DNA of 64,000 bases, from positions 1-64,000 of the forward strand of contig JADJBM010000015.1 of NCBI GenBank assembly GCA_016703785.1, in the 5' to 3' direction. Shown one piece after another: positions 1 to 8,060 of this stretch (the first letter of the stretch is position 1; every line of letters begins with the position of its first letter). The notes under the pieces were generated by a model. The model was not told where the DNA came from. It did not search any database and worked only from the letters and a program-made list of their open reading frames with translations. The translations under genes were made by a program, and so were the position numbers. The DNA comes from Betaproteobacteria bacterium (lineage in GTDB: Bacteria; Pseudomonadota; Gammaproteobacteria; Burkholderiales; Rhodocyclaceae).

Positions 1-379
1 GGCGGTAGGACTTGTAGCCGCCTTCCAGCGTGCTGGCCGGCCAGCCGATCTGGCGCAGCACGTGTGCCATGGCGCCGCTGCGCTTGCCGCCGCGCCAGCA
101 GTAGACGAGCGGTTTCCAGGTGCGCGGCTTGTCGAGGAAGCGGGCCTCGATATGTCCGGCGATGTTGCGGGCGACGAGCGCGGCGCCGAGCTTCTTGGCG
201 GCGAAGGGCGATTCCTGCTTGTAGAGCGTGCCGACCCGGGCGCGCTCCTCATTGGACAGTACCGGGCAATTGACCGCGCCGGGCATGTGGTCTTCGGCGA
301 ACTCGGCGGGCGAACGCACGTCGACGATCTCGTCAAACTCGCCGGCCTGTGATACGTTGGCAATGCCTATTGATTTCAT
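1..379 (-). CDS. mnmH: tRNA 2-selenouridine synthase, N-terminal part (runs off the window)
   Basis: The 126 codons seen are the rhodanese-like domain of MnmH/SelU, which replaces sulfur of 2-thiouridine at tRNA wobble position 34 with selenium from selenophosphate. Visible signatures are IVDVRSPAEF near residues 18-27, the GTLYKQ segment and the rhodanese loop VYCWRGGKRSG with catalytic Cys94. The P-loop half that handles the geranyl step lies off the left edge. The ATG at 377-379 puts the family start block just before the DVR motif. It is divergent from selD, which makes the selenium donor, with only 8 bases between the two start codons. The identification is firm from motifs and partner. 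Confidence 0.93.
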   Translation of the reverse strand, partial: MKSIGIANVSQAGEFDEIVDVRSPAEFAEDHMPGAVNCPVLSNEERARVGTLYKQESPFAAKKLGAALVARNIAGHIEARFLDKPRTWKPLVYCWRGGKRSGAMAHVLRQIGWPASTLEGGYKSYR

Positions 380-387
380 TCTTGTTC

Positions 388-1425
388 ATGTCCATCAAAC
401 TGACCCAGTTCTCCCACGGCGGCGGCTGCGGCTGCAAAATCGCGCCGGCGGTGCTGACCGAACTGCTGGCCGGCACGCCCCTGCGCACCATGCCGAAGGA
501 ACTCATCGTCGGCACCGAGTCCAGCGACGATGCGGCGGTGTATCAGCTCAACGACGAGCAGGCGCTGGTGGCGACGACGGATTTCTTCACGCCCATCGTC
601 GACGACCCCTACGATTTCGGCCGCATCGCGGCGACCAACGCCATTTCCGACATCTACGCCATGGGCGCCCGTCCGATCATGGCGCTGGCGGTGGTGGGCA
701 TGCCGCTCGACAAGCTGCCGCTCGAAGTCATCCGCAACATACTGGCGGGCGGCGAGTCGGTGTGCGCCGAGGCGGGCATTCCCATCGCCGGCGGCCATTC
801 CATCGACGTGCTGGAGCCGATCTACGGCCTGGTGGCGCTCGGGCTGGTGCATCCGAAGCGCGTCAAGCGCAACAGCGGCGCGCACGCCGGCGACGTGTTG
901 ATCCTCGGCAAGCCGCTCGGCGTCGGCATCCTCTCCGCGGCGCTGAAAAAGGGTTTGCTGACGCCGGAGGGCTACGCCACGATGATCCGCCACACGACGA
1001 AGCTCAACACGCCGGGCACGCGGCTGTCGGAGATGGACGGCGTGCATGCGCTGACGGATGTCACCGGCTTCGGCCTGGCCGGCCACTTGCTGGAGATCTG
1101 CCGCGGCTCGAAGTTGTCGGCGACGCTGCGCTTCGACGACCTGCCGCTGATTCCCGAGGCGGTTGGCTTCGTCAAGGAAGGCATTTCCACCGGCGCATCG
1201 ACGCGCAACTGGAGCGGCTATGGTCAGGACGTGACGCTGGCAGTTAACAAATCGGAATGGCAGCAGAAACTGCTGACCGATCCGCAGACCAGCGGCGGGC
1301 TGCTCGTCGCCTGCACCGCTGGCGCCGAGCAGGACGTGTTGGCCGTGCTGCACGGCGCGGGTTTCGATGAAGCCTGCACGATCGGGCACTTGGAGGCGGG
1401 CCCGGCCCGCCTTCAGGTCATTTGA
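388..1425 (+). CDS. selD: Selenide, water dikinase (selenophosphate synthase)
   Basis: SelD makes selenophosphate from selenide and ATP. This protein is about 345 aa, the usual size. The N-terminal motif GGGCGCK holds Cys14 and Lys17, matching the catalytic Cys and Lys of Escherichia coli SelD, so the enzyme is the Cys form with no selenocysteine. A glycine-rich nucleotide site and the family C-terminal stretch DPQTSGGLL follow. I chose the ATG at 388 because SIKLTQFSHG begins there as in homologues; an earlier in-frame ATG at 349 would add 13 unrelated residues and run into mnmH. Next to mnmH its likely product use is tRNA selenouridine. No selA, selB or selC is in the window. The 3' end overlaps tesA by 8 bases (convergent). 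Confidence 0.96.
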   Translation: MSIKLTQFSHGGGCGCKIAPAVLTELLAGTPLRTMPKELIVGTESSDDAAVYQLNDEQALVATTDFFTPIVDDPYDFGRIAATNAISDIYAMGARPIMALAVVGMPLDKLPLEVIRNILAGGESVCAEAGIPIAGGHSIDVLEPIYGLVALGLVHPKRVKRNSGAHAGDVLILGKPLGVGILSAALKKGLLTPEGYATMIRHTTKLNTPGTRLSEMDGVHALTDVTGFGLAGHLLEICRGSKLSATLRFDDLPLIPEAVGFVKEGISTGASTRNWSGYGQDVTLAVNKSEWQQKLLTDPQTSGGLLVACTAGAEQDVLAVLHGAGFDEACTIGHLEAGPARLQVI

Positions 1426-2023
1426 GTTGTGGCTGCAGTATCTTCCAGACGTTCTCGAGGATGATCGGCTGTGCCTCGGCAACGGGATGGATGTTGTCGG
1501 GCAGGAAGAGCTCGCGCCGCTGCGCCACGCCCTCCAGCAGAAAAGGCACCAGCGCCGCCTTGTGCTTGCGCGCCAGAGCGGCATAGCTTTGCTCGAATTC
1601 CCGCGTGTAGTCGGGACCGTAGTTCGGCGGCAGCTTCATGCCGGCGAGGACGACACGCGCCTTGCGCGTGCGGGCGGCGCCCATCATGGCGTCCAGGTTG
1701 TCGCGCATGACGGAGACGGGCAGGCCGCGCAATCCGTCGTTGCCGCCCAGCGCAATGATCACCACGGCCGGATGCGTTTGCTCGAGCGCGACGCCGATGC
1801 GGCTGCGTCCGCCCGAGGTGGTGTCGCCGCTGATGCTGGCATTGACGACGCTATAATCCATTCGCTGTTCGCGCAGACGCTTCTCGAGCAGCGATGGCCA
1901 GGACTGGTTTGCGCCCAGTCCGTAGCCGGCCGACAGACTGTCGCCGACGATGAGGATGTTTCCCGCCGCCTGTGCGGCGAACGAAAGCAGAACAAGAAGT
2001 CCCGAGAAAATGAATCTAAGCAT
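1418..2023 (-). CDS. tesA: Arylesterase / acyl-CoA thioesterase I, SGNH hydrolase
   Basis: This is a 201-aa SGNH-family hydrolase of the TesA/ApeA type, a periplasmic esterase, thioesterase and lysophospholipase. A hydrophobic signal peptide covers about residues 1-20, ending AAQAA. Block I is GDSLSAGYG with nucleophile Ser29; the other blocks are visible as SGDTTSGG (block II), GGNDGLRG (block III) and DNIHP with the catalytic Asp and His (block V). The ATG at 2021-2023 is chosen because it opens the signal peptide. The gene is divergent from the YbbA-like ATPase, the same pairing as tesA/ybbA in E. coli, and the two 5' ends overlap by 14 bases if both chosen starts are right. Confidence 0.93.
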   Translation of the reverse strand: MLRFIFSGLLVLLSFAAQAAGNILIVGDSLSAGYGLGANQSWPSLLEKRLREQRMDYSVVNASISGDTTSGGRSRIGVALEQTHPAVVIIALGGNDGLRGLPVSVMRDNLDAMMGAARTRKARVVLAGMKLPPNYGPDYTREFEQSYAALARKHKAALVPFLLEGVAQRRELFLPDNIHPVAEAQPIILENVWKILQPQLK

Positions 2024-2699
2024 TGATGCCCCGGCAAACATGGTAGAAGCCGACGCCCTCGGCAAGGAAGTGCCCAGCGGCGATGGCCGACTGGTGATTC
2101 TGCACGAGATTTCCTTCCGGGTCATGGCCGGCGAGGCGGTGGCCATCGTCGGCGCATCCGGCTCGGGCAAGTCAACGCTGCTTGGACTGCTCGCCGGCCT
2201 GGATGTTCCGTCGCGGGGCCGCGTGCTGATCAACGGCCGCGATCTGTTCGCTCTCGACGAAGATGGCCGTGCCGAACTGCGCGGCAGCATGCTCGGCTTC
2301 GTCTTCCAGTCCTTCCAGCTGCTGCCGGCGCTGACGGCGCTGGAAAACGTCATGCTGCCCCTCGAGCTGGCCGGTCGCAGCGGTGCGCGCGAGGAAGCGG
2401 AACAAATGCTGGCCCGGGTCGGGCTGTCGCAGCGGCTCGGGCATTACCCCAAGCATCTTTCCGGCGGCGAGCAGCAGCGCGTCGCCATTGCGCGGGCGTT
2501 TGCGGCCAGGCCGGGCCTGCTCCTGGCCGACGAGCCGACTGGCAACCTCGATGCGGCCACCGGCGCCGACATCATCGACCTGATGTTTGCCATGAACGCC
2601 GAGCAGGGCACGACGCTGGTGCTGGTGACGCACGACGAGGCGATCGCCCGGCGCTGTTCCCGCGTGCTCAAGCTGAAAAGCGGCGAACTGGTCACTTGA
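2010..2699 (+). CDS. ybbA: ABC transporter ATPase, YbbA/LolD family
   Basis: This 229-aa cytoplasmic ATPase belongs to the MacB/LolD/YbbA group. Walker A is GASGSGKST, the Q-loop lies in FVFQSFQLLP, the signature is LSGGEQQR, Walker B is LLLADEPT and the switch histidine is in VTHDEA. The ATG at 2010 gives a normal N terminus; the ATG at 2040 is a possible alternative that would remove the overlap with tesA. In E. coli ybbA is followed by the large permease gene ybbP. Here the next gene, hpnE, is on the other strand and overlaps the last 8 bases, so the cognate permease is missing from this spot. The symbol rests on the tesA neighbourhood and family. Confidence 0.85.
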   Translation: MNLSIDAPANMVEADALGKEVPSGDGRLVILHEISFRVMAGEAVAIVGASGSGKSTLLGLLAGLDVPSRGRVLINGRDLFALDEDGRAELRGSMLGFVFQSFQLLPALTALENVMLPLELAGRSGAREEAEQMLARVGLSQRLGHYPKHLSGGEQQRVAIARAFAARPGLLLADEPTGNLDAATGADIIDLMFAMNAEQGTTLVLVTHDEAIARRCSRVLKLKSGELVT

Positions 2700-3951
2700 C
2701 CAGTTTGGCGCAGGCGACGCCGCTGCGCACGGCGGCTTCCAGCGTCGCCGGATAATCCGAGGCGACGTAGTCCCCGCAGAGAAAGAAGTTGGCCAGCGGC
2801 GTTTCGCAGGCCGGCCGCCGCACGCCGGGCCGGCAGGCGAAAGTGGCGCGTTTCTCGACGATCACCTGGGACCAGGCAGGGCGTGGCATTTCGCCGACAA
2901 TGTCGGCGACTTCCGCATGGATGCGGCCGACGAGCGCATCGTGCGGGAGGTCGAGATGCGGGCCGCTGGCGCTGGTGACGGCGCTGAGGATGTCATCAGC
3001 GTGCTGGAACAGGAAGTGCGCCGTTCCGCCGACGCCGACCATGGGGCCGGGCAGGCTCACCGGCTGCGGATAGCCGAGGTAGGCCGTCAGGATCGGCTCG
3101 TAGGAAAAGCGTTCGACATCCTCCAGCACCGGCTGCAGGCGCGGCAGCTTCGCCGCCAGGCGCCCGAGGTGGTAGGGCGCGACTGCGGCAATGACGTGGG
3201 TGTGGCCGCGTCCGGAAGCGTCGCCATCGAGGTGGAATCCGTAGGGAGTCCACTCGACCCCGTGGATTGCGGTGCCGCGCAACACCTCCCCGCCGCGGCT
3301 GCGAACATAGTGCTCAGCGGGTTCGGGAAACAGCATGGAGAGATCCGTCCTGGGCAGCAGCAGGTCGCTGGCTTCGCGTGTCGCCGCCAGGCTGTCGCGC
3401 AGAACATTGAGGAAGACCTGGGCCGAGGCTTCCGTCGGGGGCGTGTTGAGCGCAGAGATGCACAGCGGTTCCCACAGATAACGAATCACTGCTTCATGCT
3501 GGCCATGCCGCGCCATCAGCTCGACGAAGGGGATGTCCGGTTCGATGCGGAAGCCGGCCTGCTTCATGTGCCGCATGAAGCGAACCGCGGCGAAGCGGCC
3601 GCCGATGGGGAGTCCGTGCGCGGTGAGCAGGGCCGCGGCCAGGTGCAGCGGCGCGGGCAGGCGCGGCGCGGCCAGATGCATGCGACCGGGGAATACGAGA
3701 CTGAGCGGTTTGCGCGCGAGCAGGGCATTGGGGTCTGCGCCGACGAGCCGCATCAGGCGCAGCAGCTCGACATAGGCGCCGACCAGGATGTGCTGGCCGT
3801 TGTCGAGCGGATAACCGTGCGCCTCGACCCGCCGCGCCCGTCCGCCCAGCGTGCGCGAAGCCTCGAACACCGTGACGGGAATGCCGCGTGCGGTCAGTTC
3901 CGTGGCTGCTGCCATGCCGGCATAACCAGCGCCAATGATTGCGACGCGCAT
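2692..3951 (-). CDS. hpnE: Hydroxysqualene dehydroxylase HpnE, FAD-dependent
   Basis: HpnE carries out the last step of the three-enzyme bacterial squalene route, reducing hydroxysqualene to squalene, the precursor of hopanoids. The 419-aa protein opens with a dinucleotide-binding fold, IGAGYAGMAAATELTARG, followed by an acidic residue at the end of strand 2 (VFEAS) and the LGGRAR motif of amine-oxidase and phytoene-desaturase-type flavoproteins. The C-terminal FLCGDYVASDYPATLEAAVRSG is the usual FAD-contacting segment. It is the third gene of hpnC-hpnD-hpnE, 12 bases after hpnD. The squalene-hopene cyclase gene is not in the window. The 3' end overlaps the YbbA-like gene by 8 bases. Confidence 0.93.
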   Translation of the reverse strand: MRVAIIGAGYAGMAAATELTARGIPVTVFEASRTLGGRARRVEAHGYPLDNGQHILVGAYVELLRLMRLVGADPNALLARKPLSLVFPGRMHLAAPRLPAPLHLAAALLTAHGLPIGGRFAAVRFMRHMKQAGFRIEPDIPFVELMARHGQHEAVIRYLWEPLCISALNTPPTEASAQVFLNVLRDSLAATREASDLLLPRTDLSMLFPEPAEHYVRSRGGEVLRGTAIHGVEWTPYGFHLDGDASGRGHTHVIAAVAPYHLGRLAAKLPRLQPVLEDVERFSYEPILTAYLGYPQPVSLPGPMVGVGGTAHFLFQHADDILSAVTSASGPHLDLPHDALVGRIHAEVADIVGEMPRPAWSQVIVEKRATFACRPGVRRPACETPLANFFLCGDYVASDYPATLEAAVRSGVACAKLVK

Positions 3952-3963
3952 TAGGAGGCGTCC

Positions 3964-4797
3964 TTATCCCTTGTTCCAGGTTCGCCAGGCGATCCACAGC
4001 TTGCGGATCGGCGTCAGCGCCATGCGTCGATCGAGCACGCGGTAACCGTCGCGACGGATCTCGCGCAGCAGGGTGCGGTAGATCGCTGCCATGACCAGGC
4101 CCGGGCGCTGCGCACGTCGATCCTGATCTGGCAGCTGCGCGTAGGCCTGCTCATAAAGCTGTTCAGCCCGATCCATTTGGAACACCATGAGCTGGCGGAA
4201 TCCATTCGAGTAGCGCGCATGGAGGATGTCTTCGGCAGGGACGCCGAAGCGGGCAAGCTCGTCCATCGGAAGGTAGATGCGGCCACGGCGCGCGTCCTCG
4301 CCGACGTCGCGGATGATGTTGGTGAGCTGAAAGGCGAGGCCCAGGTCGTGGGCATACTTCAGCGTGCGACGGTTCTCGTAGCCGAATATCTCGGCGGCCA
4401 GCAGGCCGACAACGCTGGCGACGCGGTAGCAGTAGAGTTGCAGCGCCTTGAAATCTGGATAGCGGGTTTGCGCCAGGTCCATTTCCATACCGTCGATGAT
4501 TTCCGCGAGCAGCTCCTGCGGCAGGTTGTATGTGCGCGAGGCTTCCGCGAGCGACTGCATCACGGGGTGGCTCGGCTTGCCCTGGTACGTGCTGACGAGT
4601 TCGGCGCGCCACCAAGCGAGTTTTGTGCGTGCCAGTTGCATGTCCGTGCACTCGTCGACGACGTCATCCACCTCGCGACAGAAGGCGTAGAGGGCGGTGA
4701 TGGCGCGGCGGCGTTCCGGCGGCAGGAAAAGGAAGCTGTAATAGAAGCTGGAGCCGCTCTGTGCAGCTTTGCGCTGGCAATAGTCGTCGGGCGTCAT
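3964..4797 (-). CDS. hpnD: Presqualene diphosphate synthase HpnD
   Basis: HpnD condenses two farnesyl diphosphates to presqualene diphosphate. The 277-aa protein is an all-helical isoprenyl synthase of the squalene/phytoene synthase family. The first Asp-rich motif is REVDDVVDE and the second is NIIRDVGEDARRGRIYLP, both binding Mg-diphosphate. The N-terminal YCQRKAAQSGSSFYYSFLFLP is characteristic of HpnD rather than HpnC. It sits between hpnC and hpnE, 12 bases before hpnE, and is separated from hpnC by a 136-base spacer holding a repeat. The gene order supports one biosynthetic unit. Confidence 0.93.
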   Translation of the reverse strand: MTPDDYCQRKAAQSGSSFYYSFLFLPPERRRAITALYAFCREVDDVVDECTDMQLARTKLAWWRAELVSTYQGKPSHPVMQSLAEASRTYNLPQELLAEIIDGMEMDLAQTRYPDFKALQLYCYRVASVVGLLAAEIFGYENRRTLKYAHDLGLAFQLTNIIRDVGEDARRGRIYLPMDELARFGVPAEDILHARYSNGFRQLMVFQMDRAEQLYEQAYAQLPDQDRRAQRPGLVMAAIYRTLLREIRRDGYRVLDRRMALTPIRKLWIAWRTWNKG

Positions 4798-4802
4798 TGA
4801 CT

Positions 4803-4890
4803 ACCTTCCCCCCATCCCCTTTCCCGCGGAAGGGGGTGACGGCGGTTCGCCGCCTTGCGGCTCCATGCGGTTGGCTGCACCTCCCTTGTC
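4803..4890. repeat. Dispersed palindromic repeat, type B, copy 1
   Basis: The spacer between hpnC and hpnD contains a pyrimidine-rich arm (CCCCTTTCCCG), a complementary arm (GGAAGGGGGTGACGG) and then a second small hairpin, GGCGGTTCGCCGCC. A closely similar block lies at 61831-61895, next to srkA, with the same order of arms and the shared core GGGGTGACGG-GGTTC. This is seen directly by comparing the two spacers. It looks like a REP-type intergenic element; I cannot say whether it is mobilised. Confidence 0.6.
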
Positions 4891-4933
4891 CCACAGGGAT
4901 TTCCTTCGGTCAGGGCGGCCCGGCGGGCGGCGC

Positions 4934-5743
4934 TCATCCGAAGGCGGCATGCAGCAGAATTCCTGGCCAGTCGCGCTTGCCAATGACCGGCCGCCGGCGG
5001 AAGACGTCGCCGCGCACGCGCTGCAGCTTGTCCAGCATGCGGAAGCCGCTGGCGACGATGAGGCGCAGCTCGAAGCCGATGCGTCCCGGCAGGTCATGCA
5101 CCAGGGAACTGCCGGCCGCCATCATGCCGCGGGTGCGGTCGATCTGGAAATCCATCATGGCGGCCCAGCTCGCGTTCCAGCGGCCCTCGGCAATCTGGCA
5201 TTCCGGGATGCCGAAACGCGCCAATTCGTCCTGCGGCAGGTAGACGCGGCCCTTCTGCCAGTCGAGCGCCACGTCCTGCCAGTGATTGATGAGTTGCAGG
5301 CTGCTGCAAATGGCGTCCGACCAGGCGAGATGCTGCGCGGAGTCGGCACGGTAGAGCCGCAACAGCAGGCGGCCGACCGGATCGGCGGAACGGCGGCAGT
5401 AATCCATCAGTTCATTGAAATCGGCATAGCGCTTCTTCACCACGTCCTGGCCGAAGGCGTCGAGCAGGTCGCGGAACAACTGCAGCGGCAACCGGTGCTC
5501 GGCGATGGCCGGCCGCAGGCGCTGGAAAACCGGATCCTGCGTGGGTCGTCCCGCCTCCAGGGCATCCAGTTCGGCGCGATATCGGCCGAGTCCGCTTAGG
5601 CGCTCCGCGTCGGTCAGTGCGCCTTCATCCGCTATATCGTCGGCACTGCGGGCGAAGCCGTAGATCGCCCTGACCGGTTCGCGCAGGCGGGCGGGGAGCA
5701 GCCAGGAGGCGACGGGGAAGTTTTCGTAGTGGTCCGCAGACAT
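4934..5743 (-). CDS. hpnC: Hydroxysqualene synthase HpnC
   Basis: HpnC converts presqualene diphosphate to hydroxysqualene. The 269-aa protein is the paralogue of HpnD in the squalene/phytoene synthase family. The first Asp motif is ARSADDIADEG and the second is HWQDVALDWQKGRVYLP. The N-terminal HYENFPVASWLLP is typical of HpnC. I start it at the ATG 5741-5743 (MSADHYENFP); an upstream ATG would add 8 residues with no family match. It is the first gene of the hpnC-hpnD-hpnE unit and lies about 80 bases from the divergent tRNA-Leu. Confidence 0.92.
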   Translation of the reverse strand: MSADHYENFPVASWLLPARLREPVRAIYGFARSADDIADEGALTDAERLSGLGRYRAELDALEAGRPTQDPVFQRLRPAIAEHRLPLQLFRDLLDAFGQDVVKKRYADFNELMDYCRRSADPVGRLLLRLYRADSAQHLAWSDAICSSLQLINHWQDVALDWQKGRVYLPQDELARFGIPECQIAEGRWNASWAAMMDFQIDRTRGMMAAGSSLVHDLPGRIGFELRLIVASGFRMLDKLQRVRGDVFRRRPVIGKRDWPGILLHAAFG

Positions 5744-5824
5744 GGAAAATCCAGAATAGACGGGCACTTGAGCCCCTTATCTGGGTCGCCAGTATAGGTG
5801 TGAATGGGTTAGAATAACAGTCGC

Positions 5825-5909
5825 GCGAAGGTGGCGGAATTGGCAGACGCACTGGATTTAGGTTCCAGCGCCGCGAGGCGTGCGGGTTCAAGTCCCGCCC
5901 TTCGCACCA
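5825..5909 (+). tRNA. tRNA-Leu (anticodon TAG)
   Basis: The acceptor strands GCGAAGG and CCTTCGC pair, followed by discriminator A and an encoded CCA. The anticodon stem CTGGA/TCCAG holds loop TTTAGGT with anticodon TAG. The long variable arm (GCCGCGAGGCGTGC region) is that of a class II tRNA, as expected for Leu. A possible -10 box TAGAAT is at 5810-5815. Confidence 0.97.
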
Positions 5910-5958
5910 GGCCGGCTGATAGCCCCGCACAATCAACTGATTCAACCTAGGATTTTTC

Positions 5959-7293
5959 ATGCAGACCAACCCTCAACCCGCAAGCCCTTTGGACACCAAG
6001 CCCCTGGACGCCAGCCCCCTGGAACGCCGCATTGACATGACGGTGCAGATGGCGGAAATAGACAAGGACGTCGAGCAGCGCCTGAAGAAAATGGCGCGTA
6101 CCGTGAAGATGCCCGGCTTTCGTCCCGGCAAGGTACCGTTCAAGATGGTGGTGCAGCAATATGGCCCGCAGGCCCGTTCCGAGGCCATCGGCGAAGCGGT
6201 CGAGAAGGCCTTTGGCCTCGCAGTGCGTGAGCAGAATCTGCGCGTGGCGGGTTATCCGCGCATCGAGCCGAAAGCCGGCGGCGATGCTTCGAGGCTGGAG
6301 TTTTCGGCGATATTCGAGGTGTACCCCGAATTGAAGTTGAACGGAGTCGGCGACAAAACCATCGAACGTCCCCGGATCGAGGTGGGCGAGACGGAAGTGG
6401 ATAAGACGCTGGAAGTGCTGCGCAAGCAGCGTACGATTTTTTCCCCTGCCGATCGTGCCGCCGCCAAGGATGACCGCGTCGTTATCGATTTCACCGGAAA
6501 GCTGAACGGCGAGGTGTTTCAGGGCGGCCAGGCGACGGACTACCCTGTCGTGCTGGGCGAGGGGCGCATGCTGCCGGATTTCGAGAACGGCATTGTCGGA
6601 CTGAAGTCGGGCGAAAGCCGGACCTTCGACTTGACCTTTCCGGCCGACTACCAGGTGACTGAACTGGCCGGCAAGCAGGTCAGTTTCGATGTCACCTTGA
6701 AGGCTGTCGAGGCGCCGCAGCTGCCGGCGCTCGATGCGGATTTCGCCAAGTCCCTGGGCATTCAGGACGGGGACGTGGCGAAAATGCGTGCCGAGATCCG
6801 GGTCAACCTGGAAAATGAATTGAAGAAGCGCACCAAGGCCCGCATCAAGGAGCAGGCCATGCAGGCGCTGCTCGATGCCAATCCGCTGGAAGTACCCAAG
6901 ACCTTGATCGAGCAGGAATCCGGATCGATGGCAGATGCTGCCCGACAGGACCTGGCGAATCGCGGCGTAGACATCAAGAACATGCCTGTTGATGCGGCCT
7001 GGTTCACCACGCAGGCCGAGCGCCGGGTCAAGCTGGGCTTGATCATTGCAGAAGTCGTGCAGGCGCATGGCCTGCACGCCAAGCCTGAGCAGGTGCGCGC
7101 GCTGATCGACGATCAGGCACAGTCCTACGAGCAGCCCGAGGAAGTGGTGCGTTGGTACTACTCGCAGCCGCAGCGGTTGGCGCAGATCGAGGCGCTGGCG
7201 ATCGAGGAGAACGTGGTGGATTGGGTGGTGGCGAATGCCCAGACCACCGACAAGCCAGCCTCTTTTGACGAATTGATGGGAAATGCGGCATGA
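5959..7293 (+). CDS. tig: Trigger factor, ribosome-associated chaperone
   Basis: Trigger factor binds ribosomal protein L23 at the exit tunnel and shields nascent chains. The protein is 444 aa; the family is usually about 430-450. The ribosome-docking signature GFRPGKVP lies near residue 54. A central FKBP-type prolyl isomerase domain follows (FTGKLNGEVFQGG to FPADYQVTELAGKQVSFDV), then a helical C-terminal substrate cradle. The start gives a short Pro-rich leader (NPQPASPLDTKPLDASP) before LERRIDMTV, where most homologues begin; a later start is possible. It is the first of tig-clpP-clpX-lon, the common chaperone/protease cluster. Confidence 0.96.
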   Translation: MQTNPQPASPLDTKPLDASPLERRIDMTVQMAEIDKDVEQRLKKMARTVKMPGFRPGKVPFKMVVQQYGPQARSEAIGEAVEKAFGLAVREQNLRVAGYPRIEPKAGGDASRLEFSAIFEVYPELKLNGVGDKTIERPRIEVGETEVDKTLEVLRKQRTIFSPADRAAAKDDRVVIDFTGKLNGEVFQGGQATDYPVVLGEGRMLPDFENGIVGLKSGESRTFDLTFPADYQVTELAGKQVSFDVTLKAVEAPQLPALDADFAKSLGIQDGDVAKMRAEIRVNLENELKKRTKARIKEQAMQALLDANPLEVPKTLIEQESGSMADAARQDLANRGVDIKNMPVDAAWFTTQAERRVKLGLIIAEVVQAHGLHAKPEQVRALIDDQAQSYEQPEEVVRWYYSQPQRLAQIEALAIEENVVDWVVANAQTTDKPASFDELMGNAA

Positions 7294-7330
7294 TGCCCGT
7301 GCGAGCCAATCGCGTAGCGATCACGAAGCT

Positions 7331-7366
7331 CCCCTCTCCCCAGGGGAGAGGGGTTGGGGGTGAGGG
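7331..7366. repeat. CCCTCTCCCC palindrome (partial REP-like unit)
   Basis: The tig-clpP spacer holds the palindrome CCCCTCTCCCC/GGGGAGAGGGG followed by TTGGGGGTGAGGG. The same motif, with the same GGGGTGAGGG tail, is part of the longer elements around prsT at 57112 and 59736. It may also act as an RNA hairpin between tig and clpP, but it has no U-tract. Seen directly; the family assignment is by comparison inside the window. Confidence 0.6.
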
Positions 7367-7375
7367 AAAAGCAGC

Positions 7376-8026
7376 ATGATATTCGACAGCGGTAATTCGA
7401 GACAGCATGACCCATGGGACCCGCAGTCGCTGGGCCTGATTCCCATGGTGATCGAACAGAGCGGGCGTGGCGAACGCGCCTACGACATCTATTCGCGCCT
7501 GCTGAAGGAGCGGGTCGTCTTTCTCGTCGGCCCGGTGAATGACGCCACGGCCAACCTGATCGTCGCCCAGCTACTGTTCCTCGAGTCGGAAAACCCCGAC
7601 AAGGACATCTACTTCTACATCAATTCGCCGGGCGGATCGGTTTCGGCGGGGCTGGCCATCTACGACACCATGCAGTTCATCAAGCCGGATGTGTCGACGC
7701 TGTGCATCGGTCAGGCGGCGAGCATGGGCGCTTTTCTGCTGACGGCCGGTGCCAAGGGCAAGCGCTTCTGCCTTCCCAATTCGCGTGTGATGATCCATCA
7801 GCCGATGGGCGGCTTCCAGGGGCAGGCCTCGGACATCGAGATCCACGCCAGGGAAATCCTCTACCTGCGCGCCCGGCTCAACGAGATCATGGCGAAGCAT
7901 ACCGGCCAGCCGATCGAGCGCATCGAGCGCGATACCGATCGAGACAACTTCCTGTCGGGGGCCGAGGCGGTCGAGTACGGCCTGGTGGACAAGGTGCTGA
8001 CGACCCGCGCGGAATCCGAGGCGTAA
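7376..8026 (+). CDS. clpP: ATP-dependent Clp protease proteolytic subunit
   Basis: ClpP forms the tetradecameric serine-protease chamber that degrades substrates unfolded by ClpX or ClpA. The protein is 216 aa. The catalytic Ser is in GQAASMGAFLL, the His in VMIHQPMGG and the Asp in ERDTDRDNF. The N-terminal residues ahead of LGLIPMVIEQ are the usual processed propeptide region. It lies 34 bases before clpX, consistent with co-transcription. A GC-rich palindrome separates it from tig. Confidence 0.98.
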   Translation: MIFDSGNSRQHDPWDPQSLGLIPMVIEQSGRGERAYDIYSRLLKERVVFLVGPVNDATANLIVAQLLFLESENPDKDIYFYINSPGGSVSAGLAIYDTMQFIKPDVSTLCIGQAASMGAFLLTAGAKGKRFCLPNSRVMIHQPMGGFQGQASDIEIHAREILYLRARLNEIMAKHTGQPIERIERDTDRDNFLSGAEAVEYGLVDKVLTTRAESEA

Positions 8027-8060
8027 GCCATCGGCGCGGCACAAGAATTCGGAGACAGAG

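Noticed and set aside
388..440. Selenocysteine in SelD
   Set aside because: The active-site codon is TGC (Cys) and no in-frame TGA is present.
376..1584. Long minus-strand open frame over selD
   Set aside because: Arg-rich antisense frame; selD on the plus strand is unmistakable.
2917..3954. Plus-strand frame opposite hpnE
   Set aside because: No motif, and its ends mirror the hpnE frame.
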